64,000 bases of DNA from Actinomycetota bacterium (GCA_026392935.1 JAPLBE010000016.1:101381-165380), one strand, 5' to 3'. Positions 21,325 to 29,535 are shown, counted from the first letter of the stretch. Notes: generated from the sequence alone by a model not told the origin. Numbers and translations are program-made.

Positions 21325-21681
21325 ATGACAGTTCTCTTCAGCGAATTACAGATTCCAGGCTGGGCAGATAGCGGCAAGAAGATTGGCCTTAACGATGTGA
21401 CGTTCACATACGACAACGCCAAGGCCTTTACCCTGCCATGCCATGTTGCTGACCCTGAACTCTTCTACTCTGAAACAGATCAGGGAATTGCAGAAGCGAA
21501 AGCTCTCTGCAGTCAGTGCCCTGTGCGCAACAAGTGTCTTGATGGTGCGCTCTCACGCCAAGAACCGTGTGGAGTGTGGGGAGGCCAACTCATTGAAGAT
21601 GGCGTCATCATCGAACGTAAGCGCCGCGCTGGCAGACCACCTCGTCAGGTGATTGCAGCTGCACGCATGCTTGAGGAGTAA
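21325..21681 (+). CDS. whiB7: WhiB7-type iron-sulfur transcription factor
   Basis: A 118-residue WhiB-family regulator. Four Cys bind a [4Fe-4S] cluster: one in LPCHVADPELFY, then C-x2-C in ALCSQCPVRNKC with the fourth Cys after 5 residues. The GVWGG turn follows, then RKRRAGRPPRQ, a GRP-type AT-hook that marks the WhiB7 subgroup. WhiB7 binds the primary sigma factor and activates intrinsic antibiotic-resistance genes in mycobacteria. An upstream GTG at 21316 is in frame, but the GAGGTG Shine-Dalgarno sequence fits the ATG at 21325. A leader ORF and terminator precede the gene. It converges on the E1-like gene with a 4 bp gap. Confidence 0.9.
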   Translation: MTVLFSELQIPGWADSGKKIGLNDVTFTYDNAKAFTLPCHVADPELFYSETDQGIAEAKALCSQCPVRNKCLDGALSRQEPCGVWGGQLIEDGVIIERKRRAGRPPRQVIAAARMLEE

Positions 21682-21685
21682 GTAG

Positions 21686-22804
21686 TTAGAAGGCACATCC
21701 ACATAAGGGGTGGCGAGGAATCGCGATAGTTTGTGGGTGCGCTAAGAATTGGTAGTCAATGGTTATTACATTGCCTACCAATTCTGCTTTCTGCGCACCT
21801 GTAGTTAAGCCATCGATGTAACTGAGAATCTGCGAAGCAGCCAGGGCTGCAACATAGTGGGCTGCAATTTGTGGGTATTCCCGCTGGTTATTGTGAGTAA
21901 TTTCCAAAGTCTCTTCAATGCCATTGTGATCATTGAAAAACAGAGTTGCGCACCGTACGCATGGTGAGTTTCCAGGAATAACGAGCGGGCCGATGTGAGC
22001 AGTATCTGCACGCGGAGATGGAATATAAAGAAAATTCTGGTGAGTACTCATCCAGAGTGAGAGTTTCTCTGGTTCCACGTCTCCACAATGAACCCGCAAG
22101 TCAACATGTAATGATTGTGCCAAATAGTCATATTCACGTTCTAAAGGAAAGAGTGATAATTCTTTTCGTAGTGCCTCAGAATGGCTATTGAAATCTTTTC
22201 CGAACTCTGATGGAAGCAGAGTTCCTACACCGATATCAAGATCGCCAATTGTCAGTGCTAGGCCACGTGAATTAGGAGTAAATCGAGTGTGAGTTACTCC
22301 GCTTAATAGGAGTAGTGAGTAGAGAATAGTTGTTACTCGATTTCGCCCTGAGAGTTCGACTAGATAATTCTGGCGAGCGCTTAAGATTTCAACCCCCGAA
22401 TCATTAACGCCATCTATCCAATTCGTTTGGTGTAGTTCAGGATTACTTCGCCGTTGCAGTTGGAGAAAACTTGCGTCCGCAAAATTCTTAACATTTCTTG
22501 AAACCCTAGTATCAATTTTTGAAACGAATCGGGGAGAGACTTTTAGAGAGTTCTGAGTTGTATCAATTAATTGAAGAGCCTCGAGCTCCTGCATCATCTC
22601 CCACAAAATTTGAGAATCCAGGTCTGCGGTGGCGAGAATTACGGAACTTGATTTGCCCGCCAATAACTGCAGAGCGATAAATTTACGCTCTTGAGTGTGG
22701 ATGCGAATGAATTTTTCGAGAGTGCCCGATTTGAGTATTCCAAGTAGATATTCGCTTGAATTTTTACGTGAATAAAGTTCGACGCCATCTTTGATTCGCT
22801 TCAT
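21686..22804 (-). CDS. E1/ThiF-like (TOMM-cyclodehydratase-type) protein
   Basis: A 372-residue protein resembling the actinobacterial ThiF/E1-like proteins annotated as TOMM leader-peptide-binding or cyclodehydratase components. The C-terminal half shows the diagnostic GPLVIPGNSPCVRC (C282, C285), a helix HYVAALAASQILSYIDG, and a terminal HPLCGC (C368, C370), together a four-Cys zinc site. The nucleotide-binding loop is degenerate: ELSGRNRVTT stands where GxGxxG is expected. No YcaO partner or precursor peptide is nearby. From memory, a ThiF-like gene also lies near uvrD2-whiB7 in other actinobacteria, so it may be a conserved housekeeping neighbour rather than part of a bacteriocin cluster. 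Confidence 0.68.
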   Translation of the reverse strand: MKRIKDGVELYSRKNSSEYLLGILKSGTLEKFIRIHTQERKFIALQLLAGKSSSVILATADLDSQILWEMMQELEALQLIDTTQNSLKVSPRFVSKIDTRVSRNVKNFADASFLQLQRRSNPELHQTNWIDGVNDSGVEILSARQNYLVELSGRNRVTTILYSLLLLSGVTHTRFTPNSRGLALTIGDLDIGVGTLLPSEFGKDFNSHSEALRKELSLFPLEREYDYLAQSLHVDLRVHCGDVEPEKLSLWMSTHQNFLYIPSPRADTAHIGPLVIPGNSPCVRCATLFFNDHNGIEETLEITHNNQREYPQIAAHYVAALAASQILSYIDGLTTGAQKAELVGNVITIDYQFLAHPQTIAIPRHPLCGCAF

Positions 22805-22913
22805 AGCGGGAAAGGATGCTCACTTCAGTGAGAACAGCTGTGACGCCGATAAAGAACATGTGCGAAGGAGTTGCAGAAATGAACGATCGGTATTCGAGCA
22901 GGCACACAAAGAA

Positions 22914-22943
22914 ATAACCCCCGCTCAAGTGAGCGAGGGTTAT
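22914..22943 (-). terminator. Terminator of the DUF5679 gene
   Basis: ATAACCC and GGGTTAT enclose an inner GCTC-AAGT-GAGC stem with a small internal loop. On the minus strand the hairpin is followed by a T-rich run (TTCTTTGT). It starts 17 bp after the DUF5679 stop. Confidence 0.65.
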
Positions 22944-22959
22944 AACTACGTCTGGTTGC

Positions 22960-23130
22960 TTATTCTGGCTTCTTGCCAAGAATGCGATTTACCTTGGTGC
23001 CACACACTGGGCAGATGCCCTGTGCCATGCGACGACCAGAGTCTGAGATCTTTACAGTTCCCTCGAAATCACGCTTCTCTTTGCATTTCACGCAGTAAGC
23101 GTCACCCTTGTATGTCTCTACCTCTGCCAT
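22960..23130 (-). CDS. DUF5679 small zinc-ribbon protein
   Basis: A 56-residue protein with a two-knuckle zinc ribbon: AYCVKCKEKRDFEG, then GICPVCGTKVNRILGK. The second half matches the actinobacterial DUF5679 family. The function is unknown; ribbons of this kind bind nucleic acid or protein. The ATG at 23130 is preceded by GGAGG with 5 nt spacing, so the longer reading from 23151 is unlikely. From memory, DUF5679 genes accompany this block in other actinobacteria. Confidence 0.85.
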   Translation of the reverse strand: MAEVETYKGDAYCVKCKEKRDFEGTVKISDSGRRMAQGICPVCGTKVNRILGKKPE

Positions 23131-23224
23131 TTTTGCCTCCGTTCGACCCATGAGCTAGGCGCCATGCGTACTGGTTAAAACCATACTCTGCGCCACGCTC
23201 AAAATACCGTTTCTACACGGGGGA

Positions 23225-23809
23225 TTATGAGAGTTTCTTCAACTCAGTTGGAGCTAAAAGGGCCCTCTCGGCGGCCTCATACCCATCCAAATAGGCGCTG
23301 GCCAGTTCGGCATCCTCGAATCGGCCTAGAACTTCTGAGAACTTCTCGCCGTGGTCGAAATGTTCTAAATGAATCGCTTCATGGAAAAGAACGTAGTCCA
23401 AGGCGAAATCTGGAGCCATTTTTAGACGATCCGAGATTCGAATTGTTCGATCCACGCTCGTGCATGAACCCCAGCGCTCGCGCATCGCACGCCAAGTTAC
23501 TGAAATTGGCCGAGCGGTAATTTCTGGGGCCAATTCGGTGAGCAATTCATCGATACGGGCGAGCAAACTCTCTTCACCAGGGGTTTTAGACTCCTCTTGG
23601 CTTCTAATTTTGGCAATCATTTCCGGAACAATCGCACGTTCATCAGCTTTGCTTAACCGAGCTGGAATCGAAATCACGATCCGGCCACCTTGTCGGTATG
23701 CCGAAATGCTCTTTTTGCGACGCGTAGAGCGAATTACAACGATTTCACCTTCATCGACACCGGGAAGGGTGAGCTCTTCGAAATTATCTGAAAAGTCTCG
23801 AGTTGTCAT
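23225..23809 (-). CDS. YgjP/M48-type zinc metallopeptidase
   Basis: A 194-residue protein of the YgjP/DUF45 family. The N-terminal part is a small beta domain with VIRSTRRKKSISAYRQGGRIVISIP. The catalytic half has RWGSCTSVDRTIRISDRL and the zinc motif FHEAIHLEHFDHGEKF (HExxH plus a third His). It is predicted cytosolic, with unknown substrate. The frame extends 19 codons upstream, but the ATG at 23809 lies 6 nt after TACATT with no Shine-Dalgarno sequence, which fits a leaderless start and removes a non-conserved Cys/His-rich extension. Gene order with the DUF5679 and Zincin_2 genes follows the mycobacterial pattern. Confidence 0.85.
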   Translation of the reverse strand: MTTRDFSDNFEELTLPGVDEGEIVVIRSTRRKKSISAYRQGGRIVISIPARLSKADERAIVPEMIAKIRSQEESKTPGEESLLARIDELLTELAPEITARPISVTWRAMRERWGSCTSVDRTIRISDRLKMAPDFALDYVLFHEAIHLEHFDHGEKFSEVLGRFEDAELASAYLDGYEAAERALLAPTELKKLS

Positions 23810-23815
23810 TGAGGA

Positions 23816-23821
23816 AATGTA
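23816..23821 (-). promoter_or_regulatory. Predicted leaderless -10 of the YgjP-type peptidase gene
   Basis: TACATT on the minus strand, 6 nt before the ATG at 23809. The only purine-rich candidate upstream is too weak to act as a Shine-Dalgarno sequence. Confidence 0.5.
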
Positions 23822-23956
23822 ATCGAAACAGTGGCAATAATGAGTTGAATCATGATTTCTTGACAAGAAAATTTTGTTGTGTCTTAGTCATTTACATTTG
23901 ATTATGACTAAAAATTCTCGTAGTTTGCGCTTACGAAGTCCTCGGATAACCGTTTG

Positions 23957-24021
23957 ATATCTGCAAGGGGAAGGCAGATATTAAAATGTGCGCCCGGGGA
24001 CTTCGCTTTTCGCCCCGAGGG
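23957..24021. terminator. Two adjacent hairpins between convergent transcript end and peptidase promoter
   Basis: The first is a perfect 8-bp stem ATATCTGC/GCAGATAT (23957-23964 with 23974-23981). The second pairs CCCGGGG (23993-23999) with CCCC-GA-GGG (24013-24021), a 2-nt bulge included. Read on the minus strand, the GC-rich hairpin follows the Zincin_2 gene stop at 24042 and is itself followed by ATTTTAAT, so it can serve as terminator. The second stem has no T-tract and its role is unclear. Confidence 0.5.
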
Positions 24022-24041
24022 TATTTTAGAAGGATTGCGAG

Positions 24042-25355
24042 CTAATTCAGCCCACTGAGGTCATCTGGAATCACAGCTGAATCTAAGAATTTTTCTGGAT
24101 CAAGAAGTTCTTCTGCACTCGGCAAAATTCCACTCCAAATTTGATCTCGCGCACTGACATCTTTTAACTCACGAACTTTCTGCCAGAACGCATGTGCTTC
24201 TCGCGCCAGTCGTGGACGAACTTCTAATCCAAGGAGAGATTTAAAGAGTTGCTGTGATGGCGCATTCGTTGCACGTTGACGTCGATTAACTTCACGGAGT
24301 TGTGGCAATGATGGCAATCGTTCTCCTGCAGCTAGCGTTGCAACATCATCTGTCCATCCATCAACAAGTGCGAGTGCTGTTTCAAGTTTAGAGAGCGCTG
24401 CACGTTGTGCTGGTGTTTCTTCAGGTGTAAAAACTCCACTATTGAGTGCGATGGTGAAAGAGTTTTCGCCAGAATCTGGATTTGTCTGTGATGGATCAAA
24501 GTTCTGCATCGCTTCTTCTGCTTGACGTGTAATGGCATCCATATCGATATGAATTCCGCGGCCATAATCAACAATCGCACTACGGATGTAGGAGACGATC
24601 CAAGGATTATGAGCAAATAGACGCGCCACTGCTGCTTCACGAAGTGCGTGAAAGATATATACCTCGCTCTTTGGAATCTCTAACTCATTACTCCAATTCT
24701 CGATATTCTCTGGAATAAGCACTGGAGTAGCAGGATCAAGAAGCGGAAGTCCCACATCGTGAGCGCCGGATGCTGACGCAGAAATCGAGCCAATTGATTG
24801 ACCCAACTGCGTGGCAATCATCGAACCTATAAATGTGCGTAGTAAGCCAGTAATGGCTCCCATAGAAGCGTTGGATTCATCTGAACCAGCGGTGGCCTCA
24901 TCAAGTAGTCCCGAGATTGCGCCAGCTAATCCAACGGCAAGCGGCTCCATTGTTTGGTTCCAACCGTCAAGAGTGAGGTCACTCCAATCGAGTCGGCTGA
25001 TAGCACGAGGAGAAGTAGATGATGCAGTGGCAGGGAAGACGGTTGCCTCGTTTAACCATAGATCTGCAATTTCGAAAGCGTTCTCAACAACAGTGACATC
25101 TTTAGTTCCAACTGGCTGACTGCCATGTGCCTGAATAAATTTTTTCGCTGTATCGCGTACAACAGATTTTGGAAGTGGATCTTTACTTCCTTGTGCAAAG
25201 GCGGCAAAAGGGTTAACCATGGCAGCCGGGTTAATTCCCATTTGTTCAAATTGTTTTTGAATCTGTTCCTGCATCTGGCGCATCATCGCCGAAAAGTCAT
25301 CGGGCTTTTCAGAATCGTCTTTTCCATCATCTGGAGTAAATCCAAAAGGCGACAT
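24042..25355 (-). CDS. Zincin_2/DUF2342-like protein (zinc site not evident)
   Basis: A 437-residue protein related to the actinobacterial group annotated as zinc-dependent metalloprotease (Rv3195-like). The family-typical parts are LGQSIGSISASASGAHDVGLPLLDP, VLIPENIENWSNELEIP, the segment HALREAAVARLFAHNPWIVSYIRSAI, and a C-terminal VDGWTDDVATLAAGERLPSLPQLREVNRRQRAT followed by GLEVRPRLAREAHAFW. I find no HExxH; the helix reads REAAVARLF, so zinc catalysis is doubtful. The N-terminal 60 residues are Gln/Met-rich. AAGGAG lies 6 nt before the ATG. The family is conserved next to Lon-like and UPF0182 genes, as here. Confidence 0.75.
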   Translation of the reverse strand: MSPFGFTPDDGKDDSEKPDDFSAMMRQMQEQIQKQFEQMGINPAAMVNPFAAFAQGSKDPLPKSVVRDTAKKFIQAHGSQPVGTKDVTVVENAFEIADLWLNEATVFPATASSTSPRAISRLDWSDLTLDGWNQTMEPLAVGLAGAISGLLDEATAGSDESNASMGAITGLLRTFIGSMIATQLGQSIGSISASASGAHDVGLPLLDPATPVLIPENIENWSNELEIPKSEVYIFHALREAAVARLFAHNPWIVSYIRSAIVDYGRGIHIDMDAITRQAEEAMQNFDPSQTNPDSGENSFTIALNSGVFTPEETPAQRAALSKLETALALVDGWTDDVATLAAGERLPSLPQLREVNRRQRATNAPSQQLFKSLLGLEVRPRLAREAHAFWQKVRELKDVSARDQIWSGILPSAEELLDPEKFLDSAVIPDDLSGLN

Positions 25356-25437
25356 GATCAGCTCCTTACATCCTGTGGTGATGAATACTACCTATGAGTT
25401 GTAACCGCGCGAGTGGGCACTTTCTTCCCAGAACAGA

Positions 25438-25443
25438 TAGGCT
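25438..25443 (+). promoter_or_regulatory. Predicted leaderless -10 of the small membrane protein gene
   Basis: TAGGCT, 7 nt before the ATG at 25451. It decides the start against an in-frame candidate 19 codons upstream. Confidence 0.5.
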
Positions 25444-25450
25444 CTTTTCC

Positions 25451-25756
25451 ATGCCCGCCTTTGCAGAATTTTCCTCACTCGCTGTTGAAATCGCCGCAGG
25501 TAGTAGCGCTTTCGCTGCACTGATTTGGTGGGTTGTTCCAGCTGCTGGATTAATTGGTGGAATCGCCTACGTAGTCTGGGTATCAAAATTTAAGCGCAAA
25601 TTCGAATCTGAAACTTCTCGCTCGGTGGGCCAATTTCAACGTTTCCAAGAATCTTTCCGAACCGAAAATCCGCAATCTGCATCTGCATCTGCATCTGCCA
25701 CTGAAGATGACGCTGAAGATCAAGACCCTGATCCAACTGAAAACTCCACTCGATAA
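25451..25756 (+). CDS. Small membrane protein with acidic tail
   Basis: A 101-residue protein with a hydrophobic region from about residue 16 to 44 (one long or two short transmembrane segments, with IWWVVPAAGLIGGIAYVVWV), then a basic stretch KFKRKFES and a low-complexity acidic C-terminus. The tail includes SASASAS, encoded by a tandem CATCTG repeat, and EDDAEDQDPD. I recognise no family. Similar small anchors precede the Lon-like and UPF0182 genes in actinobacteria, but the function is unknown. It ends 23 bp before the Lon-like gene and may be co-transcribed with it. Confidence 0.75.
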   Translation: MPAFAEFSSLAVEIAAGSSAFAALIWWVVPAAGLIGGIAYVVWVSKFKRKFESETSRSVGQFQRFQESFRTENPQSASASASATEDDAEDQDPDPTENSTR

Positions 25757-25779
25757 AACTTCACTCGATAGAAAACTCT

Positions 25780-26589
25780 ATGTCGCTTCGTTTTTCGCAG
25801 ACACCCAGATTAGTAAAACTCATACTGTTATTAACGCTGGTGATTCCACTCGTTATTCCGGTGAACTTTGTTCTCATCAGTCCAGGTGAAGGAACTCCTT
25901 TGTTTCCAAAGATGCTCACTATTGACTCAAGTAATCAATCTTTTAAAACCTATCCGGCTCAAGGGCAGATGTACTTACTCTCAATTTGGGTCACTAACCC
26001 AGAAACAAACATATTTGGATATCAGGTTCTCTCCTGCTGGGCACAGAGTGATTGCGTGGTAGTTCCTCGCTCCGTTGTCTATGAAAAGAACACAGATGAC
26101 AAAGCCGAGATAGCTTCGGGCAAGAAGCAGATGAAGAAGTCACAGAGCGCGGCGCTGACTGCGACGAAAGCTCTCTTTAAAAAAAATTACCCAACAATTG
26201 ATGTGAGCAATCTCGAGGATTCCGATCTGAAAGTTTCACTGAAAAACACAGGCGGCCCAAGTGGCGGTTTGATTTTTTCACTCGGCTTAAGCGAACTACT
26301 CTCACCTGATGATTTGTTGCAAGGACGAAAGATTGCCGCTACTGGAACCGTCTCTGCTCGTGGGGCGATAGGCGCCATTGGGGGAGTCGAGGAGAAAATT
26401 TTGGCAGCGAAAAAAGTCAAAGCCGAAATCATCTTTATCTCTAAAGAGAATTGTTCTGAACTCCCAGATTCAGTCACTGGAATAAAGGTGATTGCCGTCT
26501 CAACCCTAGAGCAGGCGTTTAAGGCGCTGCGCGCCCCACAAAAATTGAATTTTCGGGGCGTGCAAGGGTGTACTAATCTAGATTCATGA
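25780..26589 (+). CDS. Membrane-anchored Lon-type (S16) serine protease without PDZ domain
   Basis: A 269-residue protein with an N-terminal transmembrane anchor (about 13-33) and an extracytoplasmic C-terminal Lon proteolytic domain. The catalytic Ser-Lys dyad is S161 in NTGGPSGGLIFSLGL and K206 in GAIGGVEEKILAAK, 45 residues apart, close to the 43 in E. coli Lon. Related actinobacterial proteins (Rv3194c-like, about 340 residues) have a PDZ domain between anchor and protease. Here only about 60 residues with no PDZ-like GDxI loop fill that space. It overlaps the UPF0182 gene by 4 bp (ATGA), a linkage that is conserved in actinobacteria. Confidence 0.85.
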   Translation: MSLRFSQTPRLVKLILLLTLVIPLVIPVNFVLISPGEGTPLFPKMLTIDSSNQSFKTYPAQGQMYLLSIWVTNPETNIFGYQVLSCWAQSDCVVVPRSVVYEKNTDDKAEIASGKKQMKKSQSAALTATKALFKKNYPTIDVSNLEDSDLKVSLKNTGGPSGGLIFSLGLSELLSPDDLLQGRKIAATGTVSARGAIGAIGGVEEKILAAKKVKAEIIFISKENCSELPDSVTGIKVIAVSTLEQAFKALRAPQKLNFRGVQGCTNLDS

Positions 26590-29396
26590 ATAGAAACAGA
26601 AGCCCGTTAGTTATTACTGCTGCAATTTTAGTTGCCTTAGGTGCGGCATTGATTTATTTCAGCGGCTTCTATGTTGATTGGCTATGGTTTAAATCTGTTG
26701 ACTTCACATCAGTGTGGTCGACTGTTTTATTGACTAAAGTTCAACTCTTTCTCATAACAGGATTACTGACATCACTTATCATCTCTCTCAATATTTTTAT
26801 CGCTTTCAAGCGACGCCCACTCTATGTTCCGACAAGTATCGAAATTAATGGAGTCGAACGTTTACGCGGACAAATTGAACCGATCCGACGTTTGGTCTTT
26901 ATCGGTGTAGTGGTTGCACTTTTCTACTTTGCTGGCTCATCAGGAATGACTTTTTGGCGTAACTGGTTGCTCTTTAAGAATGCGACCGACTTTGGAGTAA
27001 AAGATCCGCAATTTGGTTTAGACATTTCCTTCTTTGTTTTCAGACTTCCAATCTTGCAAGCAATTATTGGCTGGGGAATCTCAATTCTTATACTTTCAAC
27101 CCTTGCCAGTGCATTCATTCATTACATGTATGGTGGAATCCGTACAAACGTACAGACTGATCGCACAACAGTTGCAGCACGAGTCCAAATTTCAATTCTG
27201 CTCGGCCTCATAGTTCTACTTAAGGCTGTTGCATACTGGTTTGACCGTTATGCGCTCTCGCTCAAAGACAGCACGCTAATGACTGGCCTCAAGTACACAG
27301 ATGTCAACGCAGTGCTTCCGGCGAAGGCAATCTTGGCTGGAATCGCTGTTGTCTGTTCATTACTCTTCTTTGCAAATATTGTCCGTCGTTCTTGGTTGCT
27401 TCCTGCAGCAGGAACGGCTCTGCTTGTAGTTTCATCAGTCCTTATTGCAGGTATTTATCCAGCTGCAATTCAGCAGTTCCAGGTCAAGCCATCTGAGTCA
27501 TCGAAGGAAGCGCCATTTATTCAGCGCAATATCGATGCTACACGTGCGGCTTACGATATTGCTGACGTACAGATGCAGGATTACAACGCAACACTATCTA
27601 CTAGTGCTGGGCAACTTGCTAAAGATGCAGCGACGATTGCAAATATTAGATTGATGGATCCAAATGTAATTTCTGCAACATTTAGACAGTTGCAACAGAT
27701 TAAGCCTTACTACACATTCCCGCAATCACTCGACGTTGATCGATACAAGGTTAATGGCGTCTCTAGAGATGCCGTCGTTGCGGTGCGTGAATTGAACATT
27801 GAAGGTAATCCAAGCCGTAACTGGATCAACGACCATTTGGTTTACACACACGGTTTTGGATTTGTGGCTGCGTACGGCAATACAGTTGATGCAGATGGAA
27901 AGCCAAGCTTCGCTGTTGGCGATTTGCCTCCAACACAAGGATTAGGAAAATTCCAACCACGTATTTACTTTGGTGAGAATGTTCCTGATTATTCAATTAT
28001 TGGTGGAAAGAAAACTAATTCACCTGTTGAGTTCGACTATCCAGATGATGCTTCGGCCAACGGTCAAAAGAATTACACCTACACAGGCAAAGGTGGAGTT
28101 CCTGTAGGTAGCATGCTGAACAAGTTGCTCTTTGCGGTCAAGTATCAAGAACAGAGAATTTTGCTTTCAAATCTGATTAATGCAGATTCAAAAATCCTTT
28201 ACAACCGCGAGCCACGTGAACGTGTTGCAAAGGTTGCACCATGGCTAACTCTCGATGGGGACCCATATCCATCTATCGTTGACGGAAAAGTCATATGGAT
28301 TATCGATGGATACACAACAAGCTCTGGTTATCCATATTCGCAAACAACATCACTTTCAACTGCCACCAGAGATGCCGTGACAGCGAACTCAGCTTCGGTA
28401 ACTGCTCAAGATAATAGAACCGTGAATTATATTCGAAATTCCGTGAAGGCAACAGTTGATGCCTATGACGGAACAGTCACTTTGTACCAGTGGGATGACA
28501 AGGATCCAGTCCTGAAGACATGGATGAAAGCATTCCCAAATAGCGTTAAGGCAAAGAGTGCAATCTCTAAGGGCTTGCTTGAGCACATTAGATATCCAGA
28601 AGATATGTTCCGTGTTCAGCGCGATGTTTTGAGTTCTTATCACGTCAAGAATGCAGCTGCGTTCTACGGCGGACAAGACTTCTGGCGCGTTCCACGCGAC
28701 CCATCAACATTTGGTGCCAACGCTGGAGCTCAACCTCCTTACTACATGACTTTGCAGATGCCTGGTGCAAAAGAGCCAGCATTCTCACTTACGACTCCAT
28801 TCGTACCACGTGGTGGTCGCGAGAACCTCTCTGCATTCGCATCTGTGAATTCAACAGCAGGTCCGGATTACGGAAAGATTTCTGTTCTTCAACTTCCACG
28901 AAGCACTGCAATTGCGGGTCCATCACAAGTTGCATCTAACTTCGAAGCAAAACCAGAAGTTGCAAATGCACTTTCATTGCTGCGCCAAGGTGGATCAGAT
29001 GTAGTTCTTGGTAATCTTCTTACGCTTCCTGTTGGAAATGGTTTGCTCTATGTGCAGCCGGTATATGTCACAGCGACATCAAACTCCGCTGCATATCCAC
29101 TGCTTCAGAAAGTTCTAGTCTCATTCGGTGATGTCATCGGATTTGATAATTCACTCAAGGGCGCACTTGATCAAGTATTCGGTGGAAACTCTGGTACTTC
29201 ATCATCAACTACATCTGTAAATACACCAACAGATAACAGTTCTGCAGATCTTGCAAGTGCGCTACAACGTGCAAAGCAAGCGCTCTCAGATTCACAAGCA
29301 GCTCTTTCTAAGGGTGACTTTGCTGCATATGGTCGCGCGCAAGATCGTTTGAAATCTGCAATTGCTGCTGCAATTGCCGCACAATCACGTAAGTAA
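26586..29396 (+). CDS. UPF0182 (COG1615) large membrane protein
   Basis: A 936-residue integral membrane protein. About seven transmembrane helices fill the first 300 residues, including the family signature YFSGFYVDWLWFKSVDFTSVWSTVLLTK and FWRNWLLFKNATDFGVKDPQFG. A large extracytoplasmic region follows, with WINDHLVYTHGFGFVAAYGN, PRIYFGENVPDYSIIGG, WLTLDGDPYPSIVDGKVIWIIDGYTTS and YPEDMFRVQRDVLSSYHV. A Ser/Thr-rich linker and a short Ala/Gln helix end the protein. The length is typical and the function unknown. The ATG overlaps the stop of the Lon-like protease, suggesting a functional pair at the membrane. Confidence 0.95.
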   Translation: MNRNRSPLVITAAILVALGAALIYFSGFYVDWLWFKSVDFTSVWSTVLLTKVQLFLITGLLTSLIISLNIFIAFKRRPLYVPTSIEINGVERLRGQIEPIRRLVFIGVVVALFYFAGSSGMTFWRNWLLFKNATDFGVKDPQFGLDISFFVFRLPILQAIIGWGISILILSTLASAFIHYMYGGIRTNVQTDRTTVAARVQISILLGLIVLLKAVAYWFDRYALSLKDSTLMTGLKYTDVNAVLPAKAILAGIAVVCSLLFFANIVRRSWLLPAAGTALLVVSSVLIAGIYPAAIQQFQVKPSESSKEAPFIQRNIDATRAAYDIADVQMQDYNATLSTSAGQLAKDAATIANIRLMDPNVISATFRQLQQIKPYYTFPQSLDVDRYKVNGVSRDAVVAVRELNIEGNPSRNWINDHLVYTHGFGFVAAYGNTVDADGKPSFAVGDLPPTQGLGKFQPRIYFGENVPDYSIIGGKKTNSPVEFDYPDDASANGQKNYTYTGKGGVPVGSMLNKLLFAVKYQEQRILLSNLINADSKILYNREPRERVAKVAPWLTLDGDPYPSIVDGKVIWIIDGYTTSSGYPYSQTTSLSTATRDAVTANSASVTAQDNRTVNYIRNSVKATVDAYDGTVTLYQWDDKDPVLKTWMKAFPNSVKAKSAISKGLLEHIRYPEDMFRVQRDVLSSYHVKNAAAFYGGQDFWRVPRDPSTFGANAGAQPPYYMTLQMPGAKEPAFSLTTPFVPRGGRENLSAFASVNSTAGPDYGKISVLQLPRSTAIAGPSQVASNFEAKPEVANALSLLRQGGSDVVLGNLLTLPVGNGLLYVQPVYVTATSNSAAYPLLQKVLVSFGDVIGFDNSLKGALDQVFGGNSGTSSSTTSVNTPTDNSSADLASALQRAKQALSDSQAALSKGDFAAYGRAQDRLKSAIAAAIAAQSRK

Positions 29397-29404
29397 TTAC
29401 GGAT

Positions 29405-29434
29405 TTGGTGAAGGCATCACCCTGGCAATATGAT
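29405..29434 (+). promoter_or_regulatory. Predicted promoter of the initiator tRNA gene
   Basis: TTGGTG (29405-29410) and TATGAT (29429-29434) are 18 bp apart, placing the transcription start a few bases before the mature tRNA 5' end at 29446. Confidence 0.55.
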
Positions 29435-29445
29435 TGCACTTCCGA

Positions 29446-29522
<77 letters not shown>

Positions 29523-29535
29523 ATGAAGTAGAAGT

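Noticed and set aside
25676-25698. CATCTG hexamer repeat as a regulatory microsatellite
   Set aside because: It is inside a reading frame, encodes SASASAS in an acidic low-complexity tail and has only about three units.
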